A stretch of DNA of 64,000 bases from Bifidobacterium asteroides DSM 20089 (GTDB taxonomy: Bacteria > Actinomycetota > Actinomycetes > Actinomycetales > Bifidobacteriaceae), in contig NZ_CP017696.1 in the NCBI RefSeq assembly GCF_002715865.1, positions 1,984,001 through 2,048,000 of the forward strand. Reading direction: 5' to 3'. Shown here piece by piece: positions 1 to 9,927 of the stretch (position 1 is the first letter of the stretch; each line of letters begins with the position of its first letter). The notes under the pieces were generated by a model, which made no database searches, was not told where the DNA came from, and was given only the letters and a program-made list of their open reading frames with translations. Position numbers and translations under genes: made by a program.

Positions 1-1121
1 CGGCTCAGATGGATCCTTCGCAAGTGCTGGGCTTCGCCACCAGCCAGGGATCGGCTAATTCCCATACGGCCATTCTGGCCAGGACCATGGGGTTGCCTGC
101 GGTCATCGGTCTCGGCCAGGATCCCAGACCAGAGGACCAGGGCCTGACGGCCATTGTGGATGGTAGCCAGGGTCTGGCGTTGATCGACCCGGATCAAAAG
201 ACCCTTGAAGCCTATAAAGTCCGTCAGCGGGAGTTCCAGCAGCACATGCAGCAGCTCCAGGAGCTCAAGGGCAAGCCCACCAGAACCAAGGAAGGCCAGG
301 AGGTCCATCTCTATGCCAATATCGGCAGGCCTTCGGATCTGGATGCGGTTGAAGCCAACGATGCCGAGGGGATCGGACTCTTCCGCAGCGAGTTCCTCTA
401 CTTGGAAAGTGAGGACTTCCCCACGGAGGAATCACAGTTCCAGGCCTACAAGGAGGTCGCCCAGAGAATGGGCGACAAGCCCGTCATCATCCGGACTTTG
501 GATATCGGAGCTGACAAGCAGGTCGGCTACTTCGGTCTGGAGCATGAGGCCAATCCTGCTTTGGGGTATCGGGCCATCCGTATCTGCCTGACCCGGCCGG
601 AGATTTTCAAGGTGCAGCTCAGGGCCATCTTGCGGGCATCAGCCTTCGGGAACGTCTCCATCATGCTGCCCATGATCACATCTACCAAAGAGGTCGACCA
701 GGCCAGAGCCATAATCGACCAGGTCAAGGAAGAGCTGCACGGTAGGGACGAAGACTTCAAGGAGGACATCCAGGTGGGCATCATGGTCGAGACCCCGGCC
801 TCGGTCGTCATGGCACCGGAGTTGGCCCGGAAGGTGGATTTCTTCTCCATCGGGACCAATGACCTCACCCAGTACACCCTGGCCTGTGACCGGCAGAACC
901 CCAACCTGGGACAGTTTGCCGACCCGCATTCGCCTGCCGTCCTGCGCATGATCCGCATGGCCGTGGATGCCGCTCACCAGGCTGGCATCTGGTGCGGGAT
1001 CTGCGGCGAGCTGGGTGCTGACAGGGATCTTACGGCGACCTTCCTGGATTACGACCTGGACGAGCTTTCGGTCTCGCCGGCGAGCGTTCTGCCGGTCAGA
1101 GAGGCCATTCGCGCTCGCTGA
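1..1121 (+). CDS. ptsI: PTS enzyme I (phosphoenolpyruvate-protein phosphotransferase), 3' part
   Basis: Cytoplasmic enzyme I of the sugar phosphotransferase system, which takes phosphate from PEP and passes it to HPr. The reading frame is open from the first base, so the 5' end (roughly 190 residues by comparison with the usual ~560) lies outside the window. Visible are the phosphohistidine motif NSHTAILAR (His codon 63-65), the PEP-binding barrel motif EGIGLFRSEFLY, the DLTQYTLACDR motif, and the active-site cysteine in ICGELGAD (Cys codon 1002-1004). The C-terminal stretch ending VLPVREAIRAR is also typical, so the visible part is intact. ptsH would be expected upstream, outside the window. 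A perfect palindrome directly after the stop probably ends transcription. Confidence 0.95.
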   Translation, partial: AQMDPSQVLGFATSQGSANSHTAILARTMGLPAVIGLGQDPRPEDQGLTAIVDGSQGLALIDPDQKTLEAYKVRQREFQQHMQQLQELKGKPTRTKEGQEVHLYANIGRPSDLDAVEANDAEGIGLFRSEFLYLESEDFPTEESQFQAYKEVAQRMGDKPVIIRTLDIGADKQVGYFGLEHEANPALGYRAIRICLTRPEIFKVQLRAILRASAFGNVSIMLPMITSTKEVDQARAIIDQVKEELHGRDEDFKEDIQVGIMVETPASVVMAPELARKVDFFSIGTNDLTQYTLACDRQNPNLGQFADPHSPAVLRMIRMAVDAAHQAGIWCGICGELGADRDLTATFLDYDLDELSVSPASVLPVREAIRAR

Positions 1122-1127
1122 AACCTC

Positions 1128-1173
1128 CTGGTTCTCTTGCCTACGAACCATGGTTCGTAGGCAAGAGAACCAG
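1128..1173. terminator. Perfect 46-bp palindrome between convergent genes
   Basis: Two 23-bp arms are perfect reverse complements with no spacer; the centre is CCATGG at 1148-1153. It starts 6 bases after the ptsI stop and lies 28 bases from the stop of the convergent minus-strand gene, so a bidirectional terminator is the simplest reading. There is no T-run on either side, so it is not a textbook intrinsic terminator. Confidence 0.6.
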
Positions 1174-1201
1174 CCTGGTCGGTCGAGGGACGGGGTAAGG
1201 G

Positions 1202-1588
1202 TCAGAAGAGGCCGTTGCCGTTGCGGGACTGAACGTCTTCCACATTGTGCTCGATGATGTCCCAGTGCTCAGCCAGCTGGCCGTCCTGCAGCCGGTAGAT
1301 GTCGCAAACCTTGTTGACATGGCCGTTCTTCAGTGTGCACCTGAAGAAGACGTAGACCATGTCGTCCTCGCCGTTCAGTCTGATGATGTCGATTTGCGGG
1401 CCCAGGGCCAGGAAGCCCTTGATGAACTCCAGGAAGCCCGCCTTCCCGTCGGCGCAGGTGGGGTTGTGCTGGATGTAGTCGTCCCGCATGAACCTGTCGA
1501 GGTTGCTGGTATCTCCCCGGCTGAAGACCTGGTCGTAGAACTCCTGCACCAGGGACTTGTTGGCTGCCGTCTCACTCTCGCTCATCAT
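1202..1588 (-). CDS. SnoaL-like / NTF2-fold family protein
   Basis: Small protein of about 128 residues with the features of the SnoaL-like polyketide cyclase family (NTF2-like cone fold). An N-terminal helix carries the LVQEFYDQVFSRGD type motif, followed by YIQHNPTCADGKAGF and a C-terminal sheet ending AEHWDIIEH. Members act as small-molecule isomerases, cyclases or binding proteins, and the substrate cannot be told from sequence. Start: two consecutive ATG codons at 1586-1588 and 1583-1585 follow a GGAGG; the second has the better spacing (6 nt). It converges with ptsI and stands alone. The function is unknown. Confidence 0.8.
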   Translation of the reverse strand: MMSESETAANKSLVQEFYDQVFSRGDTSNLDRFMRDDYIQHNPTCADGKAGFLEFIKGFLALGPQIDIIRLNGEDDMVYVFFRCTLKNGHVNKVCDIYRLQDGQLAEHWDIIEHNVEDVQSRNGNGLF

Positions 1589-1711
1589 GAACCTCCGCTT
1601 CTGCCTGTACATAGGCTGTCGAGTTTCTTCATGATAGGTGTCTTCGCTCAGGCTCGTAAGCACATCTGTGGTCTCCGATGAGTGAGGGACGATAGCAGGC
1701 GGGAAGGGCTG

Positions 1712-2584
1712 TCAGACCTTGAAGTGGCGCTCGTCGTTCATGGTGGCGAAGTTCAGACCGATCAGGATGCCGCCGCCTATATAGTTGCCCAGCATGGCCA
1801 CCAGGACCACCAGTATTGCCTTCCAGGCGTTGACCCGCCCGAAGACGCCCAGGATGAGGAAGAGAGCCGAATCCGCTATCGAGTGCTCGAACCCGCAGAA
1901 GGCGAAGACGAAGACGGCCACGACCATGATGATGCACTTGGTGAAGTCGTTGGAAAGCTTGCCGTTGTAGACCATGAGCATGGCGATGTTGATGCAGAAG
2001 TTGCACAGGATGCCGCGCACGAAGAGGTCAGCGAATCCCATGGGACCGCCGGAGACGTAGCCGATCTTGGTCGTCGCGGCCGCCAGCATCTGGTCCAGGG
2101 TGGGACCGCTGACGATGGATGAGAATCGCAGGATGATGGCCACGATCAGGGCCCCGACCAGGTTGCCCAGAAGGCAGAGGACCAGGATACGCAGGGAGGC
2201 CAGCCAGCCCAGGCGCTTGTGATAGGCGCCTATGGTGACCACCATCATGTTGGAGGTCAGCAGCTCGGAGTTGGTGTAGTAGATCAGGACCAGGGCCCAG
2301 CCGAAGGTGGTTGCCGCCAGGACCCGGCCTGCCAGAATCAGGCCGTGGTCGGCGGGGTTTTGTCCGGCCTGACCCATGATGACGAAGAAGGCCGTGAAGA
2401 AGATACCCACAAAGAGGCCGGCCATGGTGGCCCGCTGCATGTACTTGCCGGTCAGGGCGCCGCTCATGGTCTTCTTGCTCTCAACCACGTCCAGGACGGT
2501 GCTGATGAAGGCCCGCCCGGGGAAGAGGGGCTGTCTGTTCTGTTGATTTGTCATCTGATTGGGTTGCTCGTTCACGGGGTTCAT
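1712..2584 (-). CDS. Formate/nitrite transporter (FNT) family channel
   Basis: Integral membrane protein of 290 residues in the FNT family (FocA/NirC-like pentameric channels for formate, nitrite or hydrosulfide). About six hydrophobic segments are visible, starting around residue 50 (MAGLFVGIFFTAFFVIMG). Family-typical motifs include SELLTSNMM, near residue 105, and a late NYIGGGILIGL stretch. The N-terminal 30 residues are polar and Q/N-rich and probably cytoplasmic. The conventional start is ATG at 2584, but MTNQQN at about 2552 is possible; neither has a strong ribosome-binding site. Formate is a plausible substrate, because bifidobacteria make formate with pyruvate formate-lyase, but no pfl gene lies nearby. 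Confidence 0.85.
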   Translation of the reverse strand: MNPVNEQPNQMTNQQNRQPLFPGRAFISTVLDVVESKKTMSGALTGKYMQRATMAGLFVGIFFTAFFVIMGQAGQNPADHGLILAGRVLAATTFGWALVLIYYTNSELLTSNMMVVTIGAYHKRLGWLASLRILVLCLLGNLVGALIVAIILRFSSIVSGPTLDQMLAAATTKIGYVSGGPMGFADLFVRGILCNFCINIAMLMVYNGKLSNDFTKCIIMVVAVFVFAFCGFEHSIADSALFLILGVFGRVNAWKAILVVLVAMLGNYIGGGILIGLNFATMNDERHFKV

Positions 2585-2665
2585 TATGGCATTCCCGAGC
2601 GGGGGAAGGCCGGCCTTAGGGCCCTACTGTGCGGGAATTCACTACTTTGCCAGTGTCGCTTGGCA

Positions 2666-5497
2666 TCACTCGGTGCGCAGGGCGGTGGCAGGATCCTGCT
2701 TGGCCGCCTTGCGTGAGGGGATCAGGCCGCCGATCAGTGTTAGGACCACGCTCAGGATGACCAGAGCCACGCCACCCGAGGCAGGCAGGGCCGCGTTCAC
2801 CTCGGTGGTGCCCATGAAGTGGTGCATGATGCTGTTGGCCGGAATGATCAGCAGCAGGGTGATACCCACTCCCAGCAGGCCAGCCAGAAGACCGATGAGG
2901 CCTGTCTCGGCGTTGAAGACGTTGGAGACGTTCCGCTTGGAGGCGCCCATGGCGCGCAGGATGCCGATCTCCTTGGTCCGCTCCAGAACCGATATGTAGG
3001 TGATGATGCCGATCATGATGGAGGAGACCACCAGCGAGACCCCGACGAAGGCTATCAGCACGTAGGTGATGACGTTGATGATGGTGGTGACCGAATTCAT
3101 CATCAGGCCGACGTAGTCAGTATAGACGATCCGGTTCTTCTTTGCGGCCTTGTCGTTGTAGTGCTTGATGGAGTCGCCTACGGAATTTTTGTTCTCGAAG
3201 CTGTCCGTGTAGATGCTGATGCGGGAGGGGGCATCCCGGGAGATCAGGCCGAAGTCGCTCAGGTTGTCGGCGTAGGTGCCGGTGGAGACATACTGGTTGT
3301 AGATGGCGACCAGGGCGTCCTGGGGAGCGGTGGCGATGTACTGGTCGAAGGCCTGGGCCGTCTGTTGTTCGGCAGAGGCCCCCGTGGGGATGCCCGCAGA
3401 ACCTTGGGCTCTTGCAGCGGCCCCGGCCCGGCCCTGGGCTTGGGTCTCCTGGCCGGCCATGGCTGCCGAGCCCTTCATGATCTCCTGGGCCATGCTGGCC
3501 TTCTGGCTGACGCCCAGGGATGCGATGTAGGCCTTGGCGTCGTTGGCCTTGGCGGCATCGTCGGCAGGGGCGAAGGCCATCCCGTTGAGGACGCTGTGGC
3601 CCTGGTCGGCTTCCTGGTCGGTGACGATGGGGCTGGTCTTGGCCTGGTCGATCAGGTAGTCGGTCAGCTGGCGGGTATACCCGACGCCGACCTTGAGTGG
3701 CGTGGCCTTGGCCCCCTGGTTGGGACGAACAATGCCGACGATATGCAGCTGCAGACCCTGGTCGGCGGCCTTGGACATCTGGTCGGTGCTGTCGCCGATG
3801 TAGTGGTAGTGGCCGTCGGTCCCCTTGGCATACTGGTCAGCGGCGGGCACGAGGGAGAGCTTCTGGTCCATGGCCTTGGCATATTCGATGGGTTTGGTGT
3901 CGACCTTGACCTCCTGGCCGCTGTTCAGTTTGTTCATCATGTCGGTGTACTGACTGGAGGGGAGGATGCCCAGCTTGTAGAGGCTGGTGACGGGCATCTG
4001 ATTGTTCTTGTCCAGCACCAGGACCACCTGGTCCTTGGCCTTGGGCCAGGTACCGTTCACCACCTGGTAGTTGTCGGTCACCACCTTGCTGATGGTGGTC
4101 TTGGCATCGGCGCCCGGCATGATTTCGCCGAAGATCTCCGGAGCCTTGTTCTTCTCGGTCTTGCCGGTCAGGTAGGACATCTGCATGGACTGGATGTCAC
4201 CCATGTCGCTGTCGGTGTTGGCCGTGGCCATCTGGCTGGCGGTGGAGCCGGCATCGTCTTGCCCGCTCATGGTCACCTTGTCCGCAGAGACCAGCTTGCC
4301 GTCCGGATCGTGTCCGAAGACCGAGAACTTGGTGGCGTAGGAGTATTGGATGCCTACGGACCCCACGTACTGATGGATTTCGCTCTTGGGATTGTCCAAG
4401 TATTTTTTGAAGTCTGTCAGGTTGTTCTGGGTGATGCTGCTGGTCAGGCTGGAGGCACCCTTGATGCTGGAGTCGTCCGGCTGGATGGCCTTGAGATCCT
4501 TGTGGGCCTTGGCCTCTTTTTGGGATTCCTGGGCGGAGTCCACTATCTTGTTCAGGTCGAAGGACTGCTCCTGAATGGTGATGGGGTAGGAGGTCATGGT
4601 CTCCCGCTGCACCCTGTCGATGTAGCGGTTGACCCCGGTGGACACCGACAGGATCAGGGCGATGCCGATGATGCCGATGGATCCGGCGAAGGCGGTGAGT
4701 GCAGTCCGGGCCTTCTTTGTCCGAAGATTGTTGAAGCTCAGGGACAGGGAGGTCAGCAGTCCCATGGAGGCCTTGCCGAAGGTGCGGTGGCGGGCCCGGC
4801 GGATGGGCACCTGGTCGTCGGGCAGGGGGTCGGAGTCGCTGATCACGGAGCCGTCGTGCAGCTCCACAATCCTGGTGGCGTACTGGTGGGCCAGCTCGGG
4901 GTTGTGGGTGACCATGACCACCAGCCGGTCCTGGGCCACTTCCTTGAGCAGGTCCATGATCTGGATGGAGGTCTCGGAGTCCAGGGCTCCGGTGGGTTCG
5001 TCGGCCAGGAGGATGCGGGGGTTGTTGACCAGGGCCCTGGCGATGGCCACCCGCTGCATCTGCCCGCCAGAGAGCTGGTTGGGCCGCTTGTTCACATGCT
5101 GGCCCAGCCCTACCTGCTCAAGGGCCTTCCTGGCCCGCTCCCGCCGCTCCTGCCGATGCACGCCCGAGATGGTCAGGGCCAGCTCAACGTTGGACAGGAT
5201 GCTCTGGTGGGGGATCAGGTTGTAGCTCTGGAAGACGAAGCCCACGGTGTGGTTGCGGTAAGAATCCCAGTCACGGTCCTTGTACTTTCTGGTGGAGGTG
5301 CCGTTGATGATCAGGTCGCCCTTGTCGTAGCGGTCCAGCCCGCCGATGATGTTGAGCAGCGTGGTCTTGCCGGATCCGGAGGGGCCCAGGATGGCCACGA
5401 ACTCGTTGTCGCGCAGGTTGACGCTGACATCATTCAAGGCCTGCTGGACGAAGTCCCCTGTTTTGTATTGTTTGGAGATGTGTTCGATCTGCAGCAC
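2666..5497 (-). CDS. Fused ABC ATPase-permease, MacB/FtsX type
   Basis: A 943-residue protein with an N-terminal ABC ATPase (Walker [10 protein letters not shown] at residues 38-46, signature LSGGQMQR near 145, Walker [13 protein letters not shown] near 165). The C-terminal part is an FtsX/MacB-like permease. One membrane helix lies near residue 265, a large extracytoplasmic domain at about 290-790, and three more helices with the [15 protein letters not shown] motif typical of FtsX domains. MacB-like systems move peptides, lipoproteins or lipids, or act as mechanotransmission devices; the cargo here is unknown. The start is GTG at 5495-5497, with GGAGG 6-7 nt upstream. It follows a separate permease and ATPase on the same strand, with which it likely forms one export cluster. 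Confidence 0.88.
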   Translation of the reverse strand: MLQIEHISKQYKTGDFVQQALNDVSVNLRDNEFVAILGPSGSGKTTLLNIIGGLDRYDKGDLIINGTSTRKYKDRDWDSYRNHTVGFVFQSYNLIPHQSILSNVELALTISGVHRQERRERARKALEQVGLGQHVNKRPNQLSGGQMQRVAIARALVNNPRILLADEPTGALDSETSIQIMDLLKEVAQDRLVVMVTHNPELAHQYATRIVELHDGSVISDSDPLPDDQVPIRRARHRTFGKASMGLLTSLSLSFNNLRTKKARTALTAFAGSIGIIGIALILSVSTGVNRYIDRVQRETMTSYPITIQEQSFDLNKIVDSAQESQKEAKAHKDLKAIQPDDSSIKGASSLTSSITQNNLTDFKKYLDNPKSEIHQYVGSVGIQYSYATKFSVFGHDPDGKLVSADKVTMSGQDDAGSTASQMATANTDSDMGDIQSMQMSYLTGKTEKNKAPEIFGEIMPGADAKTTISKVVTDNYQVVNGTWPKAKDQVVLVLDKNNQMPVTSLYKLGILPSSQYTDMMNKLNSGQEVKVDTKPIEYAKAMDQKLSLVPAADQYAKGTDGHYHYIGDSTDQMSKAADQGLQLHIVGIVRPNQGAKATPLKVGVGYTRQLTDYLIDQAKTSPIVTDQEADQGHSVLNGMAFAPADDAAKANDAKAYIASLGVSQKASMAQEIMKGSAAMAGQETQAQGRAGAAARAQGSAGIPTGASAEQQTAQAFDQYIATAPQDALVAIYNQYVSTGTYADNLSDFGLISRDAPSRISIYTDSFENKNSVGDSIKHYNDKAAKKNRIVYTDYVGLMMNSVTTIINVITYVLIAFVGVSLVVSSIMIGIITYISVLERTKEIGILRAMGASKRNVSNVFNAETGLIGLLAGLLGVGITLLLIIPANSIMHHFMGTTEVNAALPASGGVALVILSVVLTLIGGLIPSRKAAKQDPATALRTE

Positions 5498-5601
5498 CGT
5501 CGTCCTCCGCTTTCTGGATTCTCAATGGCTTTAATGACATGGACTTATGGACTCTTGGAGTGCCAGCTTACGCCATCAGAATGGGTAAATGCCGATATGG
5601 C

Positions 5602-8600
5602 CTAGTCCACCGACTTGAGGGCCTCCAGCATATCCACATGCTTGAGCTTGTTGTTGACCATCCAGCCCAGGCCGGCCGTGATGACCGTGATCATGACCAA
5701 AGGCACGACGAAGGCCACCCAGCTGATGGAGGGGTCAAAGAGGACGTTGTCCGGAGGGACTGTGGTGATGATGTAGTGGTGCAGCCAGGCCCCGAACCCG
5801 TACCCGGCCAGGACGCCGATGGCCGAAAGGAGGATGGTCTCCCGGTAGATGTACATGGTCACCTCGCGGTCGTAGAAGCCCAGCACCTTGATGGTGCTCA
5901 GCTCGCGGATCCGTTCCTCCACGTTCAGGTTGGTCAGGTTGTAGAGGATGACCAGGGCCAGCAGGGTGGCCACGATGATCAGCACCTGCATGATCATGTT
6001 CAGGGATCTGACCACGGTGTCGATCTGGCTCATCAGGGTCGTGTTCTGCACCACCCCCTGGATTCCGTCGATCCGCATGAAGGAGGCGGCCTGCCTTCTG
6101 GTGTTCTCCGCGCTCGAGTCCTTGAAGGTGACCAGATGGGCGTTGGACGAGAAGTCCTGGTGGAAGACGGTCCTGTAGGCCGATGGGCTCATGAAGACGA
6201 AGTGCCCCAGGTACATCTCACAGATGCCTTCCACTCGCATGGTCCTGTCCCTGCCGCCTGAATCCTGCAGGGTGATCCTGTCGCCGGCCTTGGTCCCTGT
6301 CAGCTGGGCGATCCGTTCGGAGAGGATCACGCCGTCGCCCCTGAGGCTCAGGGGCTTGTGCCCCGACCGGGTGTCCATGCGGATGAAGTCGTCCAGGTGC
6401 TCGGCGCTGGCCGGCGCGATCATGGTGATGGACTGCTTGTCGGCGTTGTGGCCGGCCGTCTTGCTCATCTCCTCGTAACGCACGTTCAGGGAGCGGCTCA
6501 CATCGGGCTTTTCCAGTCGTTTTTTGATGGATTGGCGCTGGTCGGATGTGGCCTGACTGTTCTCGGCGGCGATCAGGTCGTAGCGAATGACTTGGCCGAA
6601 CTGGTGCTCGTTGATGGCCGAGATGGACCCCTGCACGCCGAATCCTGCCATCAGCAGGGCCACTGACCCGCAAACCCCGAAGATGGTCATCAGCATCCGC
6701 TGCTTGTAGCGGAAGATGTTCCGGGCGGTGACCTTGTGGGTGAAGTTGAGCCGGTTCCATATCAGGGGGATGCGCTCCAGGAAGATCTTCGAACCGGCGC
6801 TGGGCGGCTTTGGCAGGAGCAGCGCCGACGGCTTCTCGCGCAGCTCCCGCCAGGCGCTCAGGAAGGCCGGAACCACGGCGCTCAGGAAGGCCAGCAGGCA
6901 GGCCAGGAGAGTTATGGGCAGGTGGAAGCCGTAGTGGATGGGCGGCATGTCGAAGGCATGGGCATAGGCCTGGTAGACGATCCAGGGCAGGAGGGTGTGG
7001 CCGGTGATGATACCCAGAAGCGCGCCCAGGGCGGAAGCCGCTCCGCCATAGACCAGGAACTTGGCCATGACATCCCGGTCCCTGTAGCCCAGGGCCTTGA
7101 GCGTTCCGGCGTTGATCCGTTCCTCGTCCACAAAGCGCGTCATGGTGGTGAAGGTGACCAGGGCGGCCACCAGGTACATGAAGTAGGGGAAGACCTTGGC
7201 CAGCGAGTCCACGATGAAGGAGACGGAGGCGTAGACCTTGTAGCCCTCCGAGCCGGGCGCTTCACGGCGTGAGTCCAGGGCGTAGACCGGCTTTTCCAGT
7301 CGGCTCAGCTGGTCGGCCGCCTTGTTCAGCTTTTCCTGGGAGTCGTCGATCCTCTTCTGGGCGTCCGGGCTCTCCCTGTTGAACTTGCCCAGTTTGGTCT
7401 GGTACTCCGCGGTTTTCTGGTCCAGGATGGCCTGGGCCTGGTCGATCTGCTCCTGGGCTGAGGCACGGCTGCTGGCCAGCTGCTGCCGGGCCTGGGCTAG
7501 CTTGGCCCTGCCCTGGGCCAGCTGTGCGGACCCCTGATCAAGTTGGGCCTTACCCTGGGCCAGCTGGCGCTCGCCCTCCTCCACCTTGGCTCTTGCTTGG
7601 CTCAGTTCCTGGCGCTTTGCGTCCAGGGTGTACTGGTTGGCCGCAATCTGGGACATGCCGGGGGTGTACTGGTTGGTCATGAAGGCATCGCGGCCCGCCT
7701 TGGCCTTGGCTACCAGTGCGTCGATCTGCGGTGACTGCTGGTTGAGCTCGGCCAGCTGGACCTGGAGTCCGGCCTTTCTGCGGTTGAGCTCGTCCTGCTG
7801 CTGGGGGGTCAGCCCGGGGGCGGCCAGCTGGGCGTCGATGGCCTGAATGAGGCCGCTGACTTGTGCTATGCCCTGTCTGCATTGCTTCTGGGCTTCCTGG
7901 GCCTGGGCTACAGCCTGGTCGGCTTGGGCCTTGCCGCCCTCCAGCTGCTGGCGGGAACCATCAAGTTTGGCCTGTCCCTGGTCGATGGCCTGCTGTCCCT
8001 GGTCGGCCTGCTGCCTGCCCTGGCCCACCTGGCTGGCGGAGGACTGGTACTGTTTCTGCTTTCTGGCCAGTTCGGCCGAGCTCAGATCCACCTCCTGCTG
8101 CCCTTGGTCAATTGCCGCCTGGGCCTGCACCGTCCTGGCGGCCAGTTGGTTCTTGGCGGACTGGATGCTCTGGGCACCCTGGTCCAGATCCTTCCTGGCC
8201 TGGTCCAGCTGCTGCCTGTTCCCTTCGAGTTCCTTTCTGGACTGGTCCACCTGATCCTGCCCCTGGTCCAGCTGCTTCTGCAGAGGAGCCTTGATGGCGT
8301 TCAGTCTGGCGGTGGGGCGTCCTGACAGAATCCTGTTCAGGTCGTCCTTGTGGGTCTGCAAGGCCTGGATGTACTGGTCGGAATAGTGGTCCCGGATCCG
8401 GTCCAGGTCCTTGAAAGTCAGGCGGGCGATCATGTACTCGTCCGAGTCAAAGGCTTTAGGTGTGGTCACAGCGTAGGAGTCCAGGGATCCGGATCCGGCT
8501 GTGGAAGGGCCCATGTTGACCTTGCTCAGGATCTCAGTCGACCTGACCGTTCCCACCACGCGCAGCTTGTGGTGTCTCAAGACCTTCCTGCCCAGCTGGT

Positions 8601-9060
8601 CGGCCTTCTCATCCACCTGGATGCTGCTGCCAATGGGGTGGCTCCCGGCCAGGGCCGTGTCGACCGCCACCTGGTCAGGCCTGGCCGGCATGGATCCGTC
8701 GACCAGCTCGTAGGTGGAGATCCGGTCGGGGGCGGAGTAGATGCGCAGGCTCTTGTCGGTCCCCTTGAGCGCCACATCCTTCAGATACCCGTATTCGATG
8801 CCCGAGTTGCCCGGGGCGGTATCGATGGCATCCCGGTCCTCCTGATCCAGCCCGTAGCTGCTGATGACCATCAGATCGGCCAGATGGTGGCTGGACAGGT
8901 AGGCGTTGCCGGCCTGCCGCATGTCCGGCCCGGTTACGCTCAGTCCGACCAGGGCGAAGGAGCCCAGCGCCACCAGACAGACGATGGAGATGAACCGTCC
9001 CAGGGACTTGCGCAGGGAGACCCGGATGTCGTGCCAGAGCACCTTCCTGACGGGCTGCAT
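5602..9060 (-). CDS. Very large FtsX-like ABC permease with long coiled coil
   Basis: A 1152-residue permease. The order is: N-terminal helix near residue 25; an extracytoplasmic domain; a Gln-rich coiled coil at about 260-590 with repeated LDQGQ, QLAQGKAQLDQG-like units; three helices with the FtsX motif RINAGTLKALGYRDRDV; a helix opening the second half; a second extracytoplasmic domain; and three final helices with ERIRELSTIKVLGFYDREV. So two FtsX domains flank an extended rod. The start ATG at 9058-9060 is preceded by GGAG (8 nt) and lies 2 bases after the stop of the upstream ATPase gene. An upstream GTG at 9069 is possible. The pairing with the ATPase at 9063 is tight. The substrate is unknown. 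Confidence 0.88.
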   Translation of the reverse strand: MQPVRKVLWHDIRVSLRKSLGRFISIVCLVALGSFALVGLSVTGPDMRQAGNAYLSSHHLADLMVISSYGLDQEDRDAIDTAPGNSGIEYGYLKDVALKGTDKSLRIYSAPDRISTYELVDGSMPARPDQVAVDTALAGSHPIGSSIQVDEKADQLGRKVLRHHKLRVVGTVRSTEILSKVNMGPSTAGSGSLDSYAVTTPKAFDSDEYMIARLTFKDLDRIRDHYSDQYIQALQTHKDDLNRILSGRPTARLNAIKAPLQKQLDQGQDQVDQSRKELEGNRQQLDQARKDLDQGAQSIQSAKNQLAARTVQAQAAIDQGQQEVDLSSAELARKQKQYQSSASQVGQGRQQADQGQQAIDQGQAKLDGSRQQLEGGKAQADQAVAQAQEAQKQCRQGIAQVSGLIQAIDAQLAAPGLTPQQQDELNRRKAGLQVQLAELNQQSPQIDALVAKAKAGRDAFMTNQYTPGMSQIAANQYTLDAKRQELSQARAKVEEGERQLAQGKAQLDQGSAQLAQGRAKLAQARQQLASSRASAQEQIDQAQAILDQKTAEYQTKLGKFNRESPDAQKRIDDSQEKLNKAADQLSRLEKPVYALDSRREAPGSEGYKVYASVSFIVDSLAKVFPYFMYLVAALVTFTTMTRFVDEERINAGTLKALGYRDRDVMAKFLVYGGAASALGALLGIITGHTLLPWIVYQAYAHAFDMPPIHYGFHLPITLLACLLAFLSAVVPAFLSAWRELREKPSALLLPKPPSAGSKIFLERIPLIWNRLNFTHKVTARNIFRYKQRMLMTIFGVCGSVALLMAGFGVQGSISAINEHQFGQVIRYDLIAAENSQATSDQRQSIKKRLEKPDVSRSLNVRYEEMSKTAGHNADKQSITMIAPASAEHLDDFIRMDTRSGHKPLSLRGDGVILSERIAQLTGTKAGDRITLQDSGGRDRTMRVEGICEMYLGHFVFMSPSAYRTVFHQDFSSNAHLVTFKDSSAENTRRQAASFMRIDGIQGVVQNTTLMSQIDTVVRSLNMIMQVLIIVATLLALVILYNLTNLNVEERIRELSTIKVLGFYDREVTMYIYRETILLSAIGVLAGYGFGAWLHHYIITTVPPDNVLFDPSISWVAFVVPLVMITVITAGLGWMVNNKLKHVDMLEALKSVD

Positions 9061-9062
9061 CC

Positions 9063-9767
9063 TCACCACTCCACGTTTTCGATGTCTTCGGGGCTGTCAT
9101 TGGTCTGCACGGCCTGGACCCGGGCGTCGTGCATGCGGATGACCCTGTCGGCGATGGGGGCGATGGCCGCGTTGTGGGTGACGATGACCACGGTGGCGCC
9201 CTTCTTGCGGCACTGGTCCTGGAGGATGCGCAGCACCTGCTTGCCGGTCCGGTAGTCCAAGGCCCCGGTGGGTTCGTCGCAGAGCAGGATCTTGGGGTTC
9301 TTGGCCACAGCCCGGGCGATGGCCACCCGCTGCTGCTCGCCGCCGGAAAGCTGGGCGGGGAAGTTGTCGATCCGGTCGCCCAGGCCCACGTCGATCAGGG
9401 TCTGGACCGGGTCAGCGGCATCGTCGACAATCTCCGAGGCCAGCTCCACGTTCTCCCTGGCGGTCAGGTTGGCCACCAGATTGTAGAACTGGAAGACGAA
9501 GCCCACGTCGTATCGGCGGTAGGTGGTCAGCTGCCGGGCGTCGTAGCCGGCGATATCCTTCCCGTCCACGATCACCTGGCCCTCGTTGCAGGTGTCCATG
9601 CCGCCCAGAATGTTCAGCACGGTCGATTTGCCAGCCCCCGAGGCGCCGAGGATGACCACCAGCTCGCCCTTCTCGATGGAGAAAGTGACCTCATTGTTGG
9701 CCACGATGGTCGTCTCGCCGGTCACATACCGTTTCGTCTCTCCGATGACGTCGATATAGCCCATCAT
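9063..9767 (-). CDS. ABC transporter ATP-binding protein (LolD/MacB-type)
   Basis: ABC ATPase of about 235 residues. Walker [10 protein letters not shown] is at residues 41-49, signature LSGGEQQR near 145, and Walker [13 protein letters not shown] follows; the FYNLVAN and TGALDYRTG context is typical of MacB/LolD-type ATPases. It powers the adjoining FtsX-like permease, whose ATG begins 2 bases after this stop. Start: two adjacent ATG codons (9765-9767 and 9762-9764) lie behind GAGAGG; a longer in-frame extension to 9899 lacks homology-like character. It is the first gene of the three-gene ABC cluster on the minus strand. Confidence 0.9.
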   Translation of the reverse strand: MMGYIDVIGETKRYVTGETTIVANNEVTFSIEKGELVVILGASGAGKSTVLNILGGMDTCNEGQVIVDGKDIAGYDARQLTTYRRYDVGFVFQFYNLVANLTARENVELASEIVDDAADPVQTLIDVGLGDRIDNFPAQLSGGEQQRVAIARAVAKNPKILLCDEPTGALDYRTGKQVLRILQDQCRKKGATVVIVTHNAAIAPIADRVIRMHDARVQAVQTNDSPEDIENVEW

Positions 9768-9927
9768 GCCCTCTCGTAACCCTGGCTGTGCGGCGGGGTC
9801 GTCCGACGCAAGGGACGCCCTCCTGATGCTCTTTTCCCCACTACTGTATACGTTTGTGGGGTCCGGAGCACAGGAGAACCGCCTGCCGGGAGGCGTCATG
9901 TTCGCCGGCCTTGCAAGGTTCGGAGAT

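Noticed and set aside
2819-5605. 928-codon open frame on the plus strand
   Set aside because: It lies exactly antisense to the fused ABC ATPase-permease. Its Gly/Val/Asp-rich translation has no motifs, whereas the minus frame has complete Walker and FtsX motifs. High GC keeps the antisense frame open.
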